In this document: piece after piece, positions 55,439 to 63,785 of the stretch
How positions within the stretch are numbered: position 1 is the stretch's first letter
Layout: each line of letters begins with the position of its first letter
NCBI GenBank assembly: GCA_017303835.1
Contig: JAFLBI010000001.1
Coordinates: 1,674,001-1,738,000, forward strand
From: Chitinophagales bacterium
GTDB taxonomy: Bacteria; Bacteroidota; Bacteroidia; Chitinophagales; Chitinophagaceae
Length of the DNA: 64,000 nucleotides
Direction of reading: 5' to 3'
The notes under the pieces: model-generated
The model's input: only the letters and a program-made list of their open reading frames with translations
Databases searched by the model: none
What the model was told of the DNA's origin: nothing
Program-made: the position numbers and the translations under genes

Positions 55439-56386
55439 ATGATGCTACTAAAATACTTTGCTCTACTGATTTTATTGCTAACCAGCCATATTGCAAGTGC
55501 GCAATTTGAAACGCGCGGCGGAAGCAATAAAAGCAGTCCTGATTTTAACCCTTACGCTAAAGCACTTGGCGAGGAAAATGTTACCAAGCGTACTTGGAAT
55601 TTCATGCGCTTATTCACCAAACCTGAGCTCAACTTACAGCAATTTGAATTACCTCCTTGCGGTGATTATGTAACTTTATCGAATACTCGCATCGGCCAAT
55701 TCAATGCCTTTGTAGATGAATTTATCAAAGGCCCAAAAGATGACAAGAAGATAAAAACGGACCAGCCCTTGGTATATAAGCTAGTCAGAAATTTTACCGA
55801 TGAAATGCAGTACTCCATCAAAAGATTGGAGAGCATGGGTGCGCCAACAACAGGCATGGAAGCACCTTTGGAGCAGGATGTCTGCAGAGCTAAGGGACTT
55901 ATTCAACAGATCAAATCTGTACAAGCCTACTTGGCAGCTGTACAAAAAGTTTACCCGGATTCCAAAGGCATAGACGAAGTACTGGCTTCAGCCGAACCTG
56001 TATTGCAACAGTTAAAAGATGATAAAGCAGTTCTGGCACATGTACGCAAAAACAGAAATGCTAATCTTGTTGATGTACTTATGCCAGCAGCAGTTGGTAA
56101 CAATCCTGAATGGGAGAAGCTTTTCAAAGAACATTTTCAGAAAAAATATCCGGGTTATACCTATATCAAACAAGCATTAACCAGTGCTGATTGGTTTGTC
56201 AAGAAAAATGAAATCTCTAACCAACCGGAATATAGACAAACAGGTACCATTATCGCTGCTAAGGCACCGGATGGTAAATGCAAACTTATCACCATTGATC
56301 TCTATCAATACTTTCAGCAGGGAAAGTACGCGCATATCGACTTTGAACAGAAGGATGAAAAACCGATCCTATGTGAAAAGCTATAG
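55439..56386 (+). CDS. secreted protein of unknown function, paralogue 2
   Basis: This 315-residue protein has a signal peptide (KYFALLILLLTSHIASAQ). It matches paralogue 1 in layout: a helical middle (AYLAAVQKVYPDSKGID), an ALTSADWFVKKN segment, a DGKC motif and an end PILCEKL. Compared with paralogue 1 it has an extra cysteine pair (LPPCGDYV and QDVCRAKG), which could form another disulfide. No function is apparent. The ATG at 55439 lies next to the stop of paralogue 1; a second ATG follows directly. Confidence 0.75.
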   Translation: MMLLKYFALLILLLTSHIASAQFETRGGSNKSSPDFNPYAKALGEENVTKRTWNFMRLFTKPELNLQQFELPPCGDYVTLSNTRIGQFNAFVDEFIKGPKDDKKIKTDQPLVYKLVRNFTDEMQYSIKRLESMGAPTTGMEAPLEQDVCRAKGLIQQIKSVQAYLAAVQKVYPDSKGIDEVLASAEPVLQQLKDDKAVLAHVRKNRNANLVDVLMPAAVGNNPEWEKLFKEHFQKKYPGYTYIKQALTSADWFVKKNEISNQPEYRQTGTIIAAKAPDGKCKLITIDLYQYFQQGKYAHIDFEQKDEKPILCEKL

Positions 56387-56414
56387 TCGCAATCCCCCAA
56401 GCAGATGTGCGCAT

Positions 56415-56438
56415 AGGAGTCCTTCTGGACTCCTTTTT
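56415..56438 (+). terminator. terminator of the secreted paralogue pair
   Basis: AGGAGTCC and GGACTCCT form an 8-bp stem with loop TTCT, followed by TTTTTAA. On minus there is no T run after the stem, so it serves mainly the plus-strand unit. Confidence 0.85.
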
Positions 56439-56440
56439 AA

Positions 56441-57931
56441 TTACTTGAAATAACGTACCTGCATTTTTTTAACTGCAGTTATCCCTTGCTGATGAATATG
56501 CAGTTTTTGTAATGGTTCATGCGGAAAAAATATTTGTGTCATACTGGTTAATCCATCATCAGCAAATAACTCCACTGAAGCCTGATCAAAGATGAGTTGA
56601 ATCTCTGTTTGGCCTGTTTGCACAAACCGGGGCGCTATTGCTTTTATGGGAAAGTCCTGATGAAATGCTGTTTCACCGGTCTTTCCTCTGTCGAGATAAA
56701 ATAGTTGCTTACCTGCATCATACCCTATTAACAGGGTATCATTTGCCGCAGAGCTCAGACTGATCTGCCAATCCTCTTTGGCTGATGCAGCAATATCCAA
56801 CTGAAATGTATTTCTGTTAAGCATTATTGGCTTTCCCTTTTTAAAAGAAGGCAGCAGATCAACAGGCTTATCTGCGTATTGCAGCAAATTTTGAACAGGT
56901 GTATTCGCTACATACCAACGGCCCTGCACCTGTTTAAGTGCTAAGTTCCTCGGAATGGTCATGGCACTTCGCCAGGTAGTTGTAGGGACTATATTAGCAT
57001 AAGACCAGTTACTCATCCAGCCGATGAAGATTCTTTCTTTTCCTGTGTTAGACCAGGTAACACCTGCATATTCATCGGGGCCATAATCCAGCCACCTGGT
57101 GATGGTATCATATGGCTGAAAATCTTGCCCGTTGAAACTGCCCACAAAATACTGTGTCGCTGACCCTTTGTTTGGCCCACCGGGGTTCAGGTTCACCAAT
57201 AAGACCCAGTGTGTTCTTCCAGCGTGCTCCATCGGAAAAAGATCAGGACATTCCCATACCCCACCATGTGCACCCATTGTTTTCCCAAACTCAGACAGCT
57301 TATGCCACTCCTTCAAATTCTTTGATGCATAGAATCCAATATGATCTTGTACAGCCAAGGCCATGATCCATTGCTTTGTATGCCGGTGCCAAATAACTTT
57401 AGGATCGCGGAAATCACGGATGCCCGGACTCCTTAAAACTGGATTTCCGGAATACTTAGTCCACGTTATGCCATTATCCAAACTATAGGCCAAAGCCTGA
57501 TGCTGAAAACTGGCGCTGCCGGCTTTTTCTGCTTGGTCATCATGATAAGTATAGATGGCAACAATTGGTATTTGTCCATGCTTACCAAAGCCGCTTGTAT
57601 TCATGCTATCCACCACAGCACTGCCGGAGAAGATCATACCCAATGAATCCGGATACAAAGCAATGGGTTGATGTTGCCAGCGAATCAGGTCTTTGCTGGT
57701 TGCATGCCCCCAATGCATGGGGCCCCAGACAGCAGCTTCTGGATTATGTTGATAGAATAAGTGATAGACACCATTGGCATAAAACATACCGTTGGGGTCA
57801 TTCATCCATTTGGCAGGAGGCGTAAAATGAAATTTTGGACGATAGTTAGTATCGCGCTGCGCGAACACATTTATTGACAATAACGCTGCACATAGAACCA
57901 GCAATGAAGCAAGTCTTTTTGTGTATTGCAT
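56441..57931 (-). CDS. secreted glycoside hydrolase family 32 (levanase/invertase type)
   Basis: GH32 enzymes split fructans or sucrose. This 496-residue protein has a signal peptide (KRLASLLVLCAALLSINVFA) and the five-bladed propeller motifs: nucleophile Asp45 in WMNDPNGMFY, Asp176 in FRDPKVIW and acid/base Glu227 in ECPDLFP. A C-terminal beta-sandwich follows. The ATG at 57931 fits the signal peptide; a longer frame from 58093 would overlap mnmE. No SusC/SusD pair, fructokinase or sugar regulator is next to it, so it is not part of an evident utilisation locus. It lies 7 bp downstream of mnmE. Confidence 0.93.
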   Translation of the reverse strand: MQYTKRLASLLVLCAALLSINVFAQRDTNYRPKFHFTPPAKWMNDPNGMFYANGVYHLFYQHNPEAAVWGPMHWGHATSKDLIRWQHQPIALYPDSLGMIFSGSAVVDSMNTSGFGKHGQIPIVAIYTYHDDQAEKAGSASFQHQALAYSLDNGITWTKYSGNPVLRSPGIRDFRDPKVIWHRHTKQWIMALAVQDHIGFYASKNLKEWHKLSEFGKTMGAHGGVWECPDLFPMEHAGRTHWVLLVNLNPGGPNKGSATQYFVGSFNGQDFQPYDTITRWLDYGPDEYAGVTWSNTGKERIFIGWMSNWSYANIVPTTTWRSAMTIPRNLALKQVQGRWYVANTPVQNLLQYADKPVDLLPSFKKGKPIMLNRNTFQLDIAASAKEDWQISLSSAANDTLLIGYDAGKQLFYLDRGKTGETAFHQDFPIKAIAPRFVQTGQTEIQLIFDQASVELFADDGLTSMTQIFFPHEPLQKLHIHQQGITAVKKMQVRYFK

Positions 57932-57938
57932 AGTCCGA

Positions 57939-59312
57939 TTATTTTCCGATACAAAACTTACTAAAGATATAATCCAACTGATCTTCGTGTGTAATCTCTC
58001 CGGTGATTTCACCCAGATAGTGAAGCGCCCTTCTGATATCCAAAGCCAGCAGATCGCCTGGCAGCTGATCGTCCAGCCCTTGCAACACTTCATTCAAAGC
58101 AGTGTATAGTTTTTTTAATGCATCTAGGTGTCGTGCATTGGTTACCACTGTATCATCCATGCTGACTGAGCCATCTAAAACTGTATCCACAAGGGCTTTC
58201 TTCAACGCAGTAATACCTTTACTGGTTTTTGCAGCAATAGACAAAACAGTTTGTTGATAGGCAGTTGCCTGAATATCAGTTTTATTGGCCACCAGTAAAT
58301 ACTGAATGGATTTTGCATCCAGATCGGCAACAACCGTATTTAATTCAGCTTGTGTTGTTTCAGCTGCATCAAACAAGTAGATTACCAAATCTGCCTGTTG
58401 CATTTTCTCCAGACTTCGCTCCACTCCAATGGTTTCAATCACATCGCTGGTATGTTGTCTGATACCTGCTGTATCAATCAGCCTGAAGAGAATACCATCT
58501 ATATTCAATACTTCTTCAATCGTATCGCGAGTAGTGCCGGAAATATCACTCACAATGGCTCGCTGTTCATTCAGTAAAGCATTGAGTAAAGTAGATTTAC
58601 CCGCATTGGGTTTACCAATGATGGCCACACTTACACCCTGCTTGATCACATTACCTAATTTAAATGAATCAATCAGCTGGGTAGTTGTTGTACTCAACTG
58701 CTGAATGAGTTGATATAATTGGCTACGATCAGCAAATGCCACATCTTCCTGAGAAAAATCCAGCTCTAATTCAATTAATGCTGAGAATTGAATTAACTGA
58801 TCGCGCAACACTGCAAGTGTATTTGAGAAACCACCACGCATGTGTTTGATAGCATGTTGTCTGCTAGCTTCTGTATTACTAGCGATCAAATCAGCAACGG
58901 CTTCCGCCTGTGCCAAATCCATTTTCCCTTTCAAAAAAGCACGCTGCGTAAACTCACCGGGCTTGGCCATTCTGGCACCGCCATCAATAATAGCCTGCAT
59001 CACTTGCTCCTGTACAAAAGGAGAACCGTGGCAACTGATTTCCACCACATCTTCACCCGTATAAGACTTTGGTGATTTGTATAATGACACCACCACCTCA
59101 TCCAATAAAAGATTGTCCTTCTTCAGCAATCCTACATGTAAAGTATGCGATGCTTGTGCAGCAAGATTCTTAGATGGAAAAAGTGTATTGACAATATCAA
59201 TGGCCTTTGCACCACTTACACGCAGTACACCAATAGCACCGATACCGGGAGGTGTTGCTAGTGCCACAATGGTATCATCCCATCCGCCGAGTTTATGTGC
59301 CAGGCTATTCAT
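57939..59312 (-). CDS. mnmE: tRNA modification GTPase MnmE
   Basis: MnmE works with MnmG to add carboxymethylaminomethyl to wobble uridine 34. The protein of about 457 residues has the N-terminal folate-binding domain, the GTPase domain with GKPNAGKS (233-240), SGTTRD and NKTD, and the C-terminal CIGK end with its catalytic cysteine. The ATG at 59312 (MNSLAHKLGGW) is preferred over one at 59330, which lies in the T-rich tail of the TonB-operon terminator. GH32 follows after 7 bp. Confidence 0.97.
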   Translation of the reverse strand: MNSLAHKLGGWDDTIVALATPPGIGAIGVLRVSGAKAIDIVNTLFPSKNLAAQASHTLHVGLLKKDNLLLDEVVVSLYKSPKSYTGEDVVEISCHGSPFVQEQVMQAIIDGGARMAKPGEFTQRAFLKGKMDLAQAEAVADLIASNTEASRQHAIKHMRGGFSNTLAVLRDQLIQFSALIELELDFSQEDVAFADRSQLYQLIQQLSTTTTQLIDSFKLGNVIKQGVSVAIIGKPNAGKSTLLNALLNEQRAIVSDISGTTRDTIEEVLNIDGILFRLIDTAGIRQHTSDVIETIGVERSLEKMQQADLVIYLFDAAETTQAELNTVVADLDAKSIQYLLVANKTDIQATAYQQTVLSIAAKTSKGITALKKALVDTVLDGSVSMDDTVVTNARHLDALKKLYTALNEVLQGLDDQLPGDLLALDIRRALHYLGEITGEITHEDQLDYIFSKFCIGK

Positions 59313-59331
59313 GGGCTCAAAAGTAAACAAA

Positions 59332-59358
59332 ATGCCCGCCCAACGACGGGGCAGGCAT
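59332..59358 (-). terminator. terminator of the tonB gene cluster
   Basis: ATGCC-C-GCCC pairs with GGGC-A-GGCAT with one mismatch. On minus it is followed by TTTTGTTTACTTTTG, so it ends transcription just past the second tonB gene. Confidence 0.7.
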
Positions 59359-59395
59359 GTTCTGCTTACATCTTACATCATCACTAAAAACTATT

Positions 59396-60229
59396 TTATT
59401 CCTGAACCACCATAAAGATGATGTTCTGCTTATTGCGGAAGATCACATTACGGCCGTTCTGGATAGCAGGCTTCCAATTGGGTCCTTTGGCAATGATGCG
59501 CACAGCTTCTTCAGCTGTACCATAGCCCGGATCATTTTCGGCTTTTACCTGACTAATATTGCCATGTTTATCTACGATAAATGATACAACAACTACATAT
59601 TTACCGGGAGGTGCACCATTTTCAATAGGCAGGTCACGGTTTAGGTTACGTTCCAGATAACGATTCCATGCATCAAAACCACCAGGAAATTCAGCGGGAA
59701 TCTGTACGGATGTAAACACCTGATCATAATCTTCTTCTTTCGCTTGGGGTGCTTCAACAATACCAGTTCCTTTTTCAATGGGTGGAGCAACAATACCGTC
59801 GTCTTTCGCACCTTCCTGATTAATGGTACCGATCTTGGTATCTTCCAGCTTCGCTACTTCTCTGATTTCGTCTTGCTCCTGCACTTCTTCATCTTTCACG
59901 ATAACCGGTGGTGTAAACTTGGTGATTTCAACTTTAGGGGGCTCTTGCTTGGGTGGAGGCGGAGGTGGCAATTCCGGCTTTTTCTCTTCCTGCTTCAGGT
60001 CTTGCAATTCAACGTCCTGCACATACAGTTGGGCTTCATTCTTGATGAGCATATTTTTAGGTATACTGTTGATGCCCACAACCAGTAAGCAAACCATAAC
60101 GGTTGATACCAAAGCGCGAGTAAGTCTTCTTTCGTAAGTGGCTCTTAGTTCGTAGGCGCCATACTCTTTATTCCTGCCATCAAAGATGATGTCCAGGAGA
60201 TTGGCGTTCATAATTTTGTTGGCTTCCAT
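59396..60229 (-). CDS. tonB: energy transducer TonB, second copy
   Basis: TonB passes energy from the ExbBD proton channel to outer-membrane receptors. This 277-residue protein has a cytoplasmic tail of about 35 residues (NANLLDIIFDGRNKEYGAYE), one membrane helix, a Pro-rich spacer (PELPPPPPPKQEPP), and a C-terminal TonB domain with LERNLNRDLPIENGAPPGKY and GPNWKPAIQNG. It is a close duplicate of the next tonB gene. A terminator hairpin separates the copies, so this one may be read at a lower level or from its own promoter. Confidence 0.95.
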   Translation of the reverse strand: MEANKIMNANLLDIIFDGRNKEYGAYELRATYERRLTRALVSTVMVCLLVVGINSIPKNMLIKNEAQLYVQDVELQDLKQEEKKPELPPPPPPKQEPPKVEITKFTPPVIVKDEEVQEQDEIREVAKLEDTKIGTINQEGAKDDGIVAPPIEKGTGIVEAPQAKEEDYDQVFTSVQIPAEFPGGFDAWNRYLERNLNRDLPIENGAPPGKYVVVVSFIVDKHGNISQVKAENDPGYGTAEEAVRIIAKGPNWKPAIQNGRNVIFRNKQNIIFMVVQE

Positions 60230-60326
60230 GATGATGTAAGTTTAAAAATGCCGGAAGCCTGCGAAAACATGGTTTGTCGTGTTACGGCAAGCTTCCGTTA
60301 ACGATGTTTCGCACTGTAAAATGACA

Positions 60327-60354
60327 AAATCCCTTCCTGTTATGGAAGGGATTT
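60327..60354 (-). terminator. terminator between the two tonB genes
   Basis: AAATCCCTTCC and GGAAGGGATTT form a perfect 11-bp stem with a 6-base loop, followed on minus by TTTTGTCATTTT. It lies 37 bp after the first tonB stop. The rest of the 161-bp gap up to the second tonB start holds a short 7-bp repeat (CGGAAGC ... GCTTCCG), nothing more. Confidence 0.82.
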
Positions 60355-60390
60355 CATCATTGACAATTCAATTCTTTTTCCTTATATTTC

Positions 60391-61221
60391 TTAGTCTTCA
60401 GAAACTACGAAAGTGATACTTTGTTTGTGGCGGTAAATTACGTTACGACCATTCTGAACGGCTGGTTTCCAGGCTGGGCCTTTTTTCACCACACGAACAG
60501 CTTCTTCTGAAGTACCATAACCCGGATCATTATCAGCTTTTACATCACTGATACCACCGTTTTTATCAACGATGAATGATACGATTACAGTGTATTTGCC
60601 GGGAGGTGCACCGTTTTCAACAGGCAAATCGCGGTTCAGGTTACGCTCAAGGTATCTAGTCCAACCCTGCAGACCTCCGGGGAATTCAGCAGGAATCTGT
60701 ACAACTGTAAATACCTTATCGTAATCTTCTTCCACTTTTGGTGCTTCAACTACACCGGTACCTGTTTCAACAGGAGGAGCAACAATACCTTCATCCTTAG
60801 TACCTTCCTGGTTGATGGTACCAATCTTGGTATCTTCCAGTTTCTCCACTTCCTTGATTTCTTCATCTTCCTTCACTTCCTCATCTTTTACGATTTTAGG
60901 AGGGGTGAATTTGGTGATTTCCACCTTAGGTGGTTCCTGCTTAGGCGGAGGAGGTGGTGGTGGTGGTTCAGGCTTTTTCTCGTCCTGCTTGATATCCTGC
61001 AACTCCATGTCTTGAACCAAAATCTCAGCTTTGCCTTTCTTGGCAGCACCAGAGATAAAGGAACTCAGCAGGAGCAACAGACAGATGATCACGGTACCGA
61101 TCAGCGCATAAGTAATCCGCTTGTTGTAGGTTTTACGGAGCTGGTAAGCGCCATAATCCTTATGCTTGCCCTCGAAAATGATATCGAGGATGTCGGCGGT
61201 GAGGATCTTATTTGTTTCCAT
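60391..61221 (-). CDS. tonB: energy transducer TonB, first copy
   Basis: This 276-residue protein has the same layout as its duplicate: a cytoplasmic tail (TADILDIIFEGKHKDYGAYQ), one membrane helix (about 37-57), an eight-proline run (EPPPPPPPPKQ), an acidic spacer (KDEEVKEDEEIKEVEKLED) and the TonB C-terminal domain (about 185-276). Acidic residues in the spacer and conserved GTINQEGTKDEGIVAPP are shared with the other copy. It lies 50 bp behind the second exbD and is probably the main TonB of the operon. Confidence 0.95.
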   Translation of the reverse strand: METNKILTADILDIIFEGKHKDYGAYQLRKTYNKRITYALIGTVIICLLLLLSSFISGAAKKGKAEILVQDMELQDIKQDEKKPEPPPPPPPPKQEPPKVEITKFTPPKIVKDEEVKEDEEIKEVEKLEDTKIGTINQEGTKDEGIVAPPVETGTGVVEAPKVEEDYDKVFTVVQIPAEFPGGLQGWTRYLERNLNRDLPVENGAPPGKYTVIVSFIVDKNGGISDVKADNDPGYGTSEEAVRVVKKGPAWKPAVQNGRNVIYRHKQSITFVVSED

Positions 61222-61270
61222 GTACTTTGTTGATTTTTACTAAGATGCGGGCTCGCAATAATTCCACAAA

Positions 61271-61819
61271 TTAATTTGCTGCTATCCCCGCCGCTTGTGT
61301 TTTTTCGATCAAAACGCTTTCAATATCTGAGATATCCACCAATGCGTATTTTTTACATACGTTGATCGTCATCTCATCCAGTATATCCACCACATTTCTG
61401 TAGGTGCAATCCTTATTAGGCTTGATGATCACGACGAAATCCTTTTCGTTGGTACGGGATTTCTTATCCATGATCACAGAACGTATTTCCTTGAAATTGG
61501 AAGTCTTGAAGTTATTAGCATCTACTGCCAACTGACCTTCATAATAGAATACGTTATTATCTGCGCCCAATAAGAGGGTGAGTACTCCAGATTCTTTCGC
61601 TTTGTTCTGATCCTCGGGCTTATCAGCATCCTTTGGCAGGAAAAGCTTCATAGCCGTAGGCTGGCTCATCGTAGTGGTGAAGATGAAGAAAGTAATCAGC
61701 AGGAAACCCAGATCCACCATTGGGGTAAGGTCTACCCTGGTAGAGAGTTTTTTCGCTTTTTTGACCCCTGGTCCTTTCTTATGTCCACCCCCACTCGACG
61801 AGGTATCCATTTCTGCCAT
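61271..61819 (-). CDS. exbD: biopolymer transport protein ExbD, second copy
   Basis: ExbD forms the stator-type proton channel with ExbB. This 182-residue protein has one membrane helix near residues 34-52 whose Asp in TPMVDLGFLLITFF is the conserved proton-carrying residue, and a periplasmic domain. Length is at the upper end for the family. It lies 34 bp behind the longer exbD. Confidence 0.92.
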   Translation of the reverse strand: MAEMDTSSSGGGHKKGPGVKKAKKLSTRVDLTPMVDLGFLLITFFIFTTTMSQPTAMKLFLPKDADKPEDQNKAKESGVLTLLLGADNNVFYYEGQLAVDANNFKTSNFKEIRSVIMDKKSRTNEKDFVVIIKPNKDCTYRNVVDILDEMTINVCKKYALVDISDIESVLIEKTQAAGIAAN

Positions 61820-61853
61820 AGCGGTAAGTTTTTTTCGTGAATAATCAGTTTAC

Positions 61854-62501
61854 TTATTCTTCTCTCTTTTCACCAGACATGCTGCGTTTCCACAGTTCAG
61901 AACCGGTTGGTACACTTTCAGGATTGGTAATCATCTGAAACTTCAGGAAGTCGTTCTTCTTGAATGCATCAATGACATTTTTGAAAGCAGGATACTTGGC
62001 CATGTTATCACCTTTCAATAACAGGTTCATTTTCTGACCCTGATAAGATGAATTCACCAGTTGCATCCATTCTACTAACTCATTCTGGGTGCTGTCTTTA
62101 CAGGGGATACCTGGGAGGTTTCCGCCTTTACGCTGCTCTTCTGGAAGAGAGAGAAACTGTGCCAAACCGCTGAAAGGAGCACCGAAGAAACCAGCTTTCT
62201 TGAAAGCCTGTACATTCAGGTTAAGTCCTTTTGTTTGGTTCAGGGTGTTGGCGATAAATTCCTTTTTCTCTTCGTCGTCCATCGTCAGGAATACCTTACC
62301 ATCTTTATCGATAGTGATCAACACGAGGTCCTTTTCAGGGGCTACTTTGGCCGCAACAGAGTTGGGCGTAGTAACCGCGATTGCTTCAGCCGGCTTGAAC
62401 TTGGTTGTCAAGATAAAGAATGACAACAGCAGGAAAGCCACGTCGCACATCGCCGTCATGTCGATATTGGTACTCTTGCGAGGTAGTTGCGCTCTACCCA
62501 T
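61854..62501 (-). CDS. exbD: biopolymer transport protein ExbD, first copy, with insert
   Basis: This 215-residue ExbD has a helix near the N-terminus (TAMCDVAFLLLSFFILTT) with the conserved Asp. Its periplasmic domain contains an extra segment of about 50 residues (AFKKAGFFGAPFSGLAQFL to PGIPCKDSTQ) that the neighbouring exbD lacks. Paired, unequal exbD genes behind exbB are common in Bacteroidota. It starts 65 bp behind exbB. Confidence 0.92.
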   Translation of the reverse strand: MGRAQLPRKSTNIDMTAMCDVAFLLLSFFILTTKFKPAEAIAVTTPNSVAAKVAPEKDLVLITIDKDGKVFLTMDDEEKKEFIANTLNQTKGLNLNVQAFKKAGFFGAPFSGLAQFLSLPEEQRKGGNLPGIPCKDSTQNELVEWMQLVNSSYQGQKMNLLLKGDNMAKYPAFKNVIDAFKKNDFLKFQMITNPESVPTGSELWKRSMSGEKREE

Positions 62502-62566
62502 TATTGTTCGTTTTAGATTTCATTAATTAGATTCAGATTCTGCTTAATTCCACAAAAAGCCTTGGC

Positions 62567-63439
62567 TTATTTGTAGTTAGCAGCGAAGCTCTGAGTCAAA
62601 GTGAAACCTGATTCATCAATACCGTAAGTGATTTCGTCGATACGAGTAGTGAACACGTTGTACATGATGATCGCAACAGCAGAAGTACCGATACCCAAAG
62701 CTGTGTTATACAGGGCTTCAGAGATACCTTTTGATAATTCACGTGCTGCTTCACCACCGCCTTCGTCACCGAGTTTAGAGAATGAACGAATCATACCCAA
62801 TACGGTACCGAACAGACCCAACAGGGTTGCTACTGAAGCGATAGTAGACAGGAACACCAGGTTCTTCTGCAGCATAGGCAGTTCAAGCGCTGTTGCTTCT
62901 TCTACTTCTTTTTGAATATTCAATACTTTTTGTTCTGTAGTCAGTTCTGTGTTAGAGATCATCTCTTTGTACTTACGCAGACCGCTCTTCATTACATTAC
63001 CTACAGAGCCACGCTGCTTATCGCACTCAGCAATTGCTTTCTCTACATCCTTGTTAGCAAGGTGGAATTGTACTTTGCGGATGAACTCAGCATTGTTGCC
63101 TTTACCGGCAGCTTTTGAAATGGTGAGGATACGCTCAATTACGAAAGTTACTACTACCAGGAAGTTGGCAATCAATACAGGTACAACGATACCACCTTCA
63201 TACATCTTGTTGAATGCACCTTTAGGACCCTGGTGGTTAGGCCAAAAACCGCCTTTAGGATCAGGATTCGTAAATTCAGCAGGATTACCCAGCACAAATC
63301 TCCAGATTACATAGCCTAATACGATACAGGCAATCGGGGCAATCGTAGCAATCAGGTTACTGCTCTTCTTAGGTTGAGCGTGTGCAGAAGAAGCACTCTT
63401 GGTTGCAGCTGCAGGAGCAGTTGGTTTTGTTTCAGCCAT
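62567..63439 (-). CDS. exbB: MotA/TolQ/ExbB-type proton channel protein
   Basis: This 290-residue ExbB homologue has an alanine/proline-rich N-terminal tail, a membrane helix (about 28-50, LIATIAPIACIVLGYVIW), a helix around residue 90 (LIANFLVVVTFVIERI), and two C-terminal helices (VFLSTIASVATLLGLFGTVLGM and ALYNTALGIGTSAVAIIMYNVF). It is the first gene of exbB-exbD-exbD-tonB-tonB and faces a 346-bp divergent gap. Confidence 0.95.
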   Translation of the reverse strand: MAETKPTAPAAATKSASSAHAQPKKSSNLIATIAPIACIVLGYVIWRFVLGNPAEFTNPDPKGGFWPNHQGPKGAFNKMYEGGIVVPVLIANFLVVVTFVIERILTISKAAGKGNNAEFIRKVQFHLANKDVEKAIAECDKQRGSVGNVMKSGLRKYKEMISNTELTTEQKVLNIQKEVEEATALELPMLQKNLVFLSTIASVATLLGLFGTVLGMIRSFSKLGDEGGGEAARELSKGISEALYNTALGIGTSAVAIIMYNVFTTRIDEITYGIDESGFTLTQSFAANYK

Positions 63440-63785
63440 TTCAGTTGATTTTAGTTTTTAAAATTCTGAGTGTTTAAAAAATAAAGTCCGCAATTCTACT
63501 GAAAAAAACAATCTGGAAACACAGTCTGCCAAACGAATTTTTCCATCGAAAGGGGCTCCCAAATTAGGTATTTTCCTGAAAGCAGCAAATTTGATTTGAT
63601 GATTTGATTGATATCAAATCGCTTTAGCGGAAATTTCAGGCAAACAGCTTAATTTCAAACGTTTGCAAGGTGGGATAGCCTTTAGCTATTTACCGTTTAT
63701 CAAAAGATGGGATAAGCACAACCTTTAAGGGACTGACCTGTTTATCTTTATCCAATTCATCACATTCAAAAAAATAAAACTGCGT
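63440..63785. promoter_or_regulatory. 346-bp divergent gap with a cluster of palindromes
   Basis: No gene is visible. Listed left to right: a weak -7-like TAGAATTG on minus (rc, upstream of exbB); CAAATTTG (63586-63593); GATTTGAT twice in tandem (63593-63608); its inverted copy ATCAAATC (63613-63620); CGCTTTAGCG (63620-63629); CAAACGTTTG (63656-63665); TAGCC-TTTA-GCTA near 63675; and TATCTTTA (63743-63750) before the plus-strand gene. This could hold operators for both divergent transcripts. Confidence 0.45.
63743..63750 (+). promoter_or_regulatory. candidate -7 box of the terminal secreted-protein gene
   Basis: TATCTTTA resembles TAnnTTTG and lies 35 bp before the ATG at 63786. Confidence 0.35.

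Noticed and set aside
60924-60976. Run of GGT/GGA-type triplets (proline codons on minus) in tonB considered as a microsatellite
   Set aside because: The codons vary and encode the normal Pro-rich spacer; the difference of two prolines between copies is minor.
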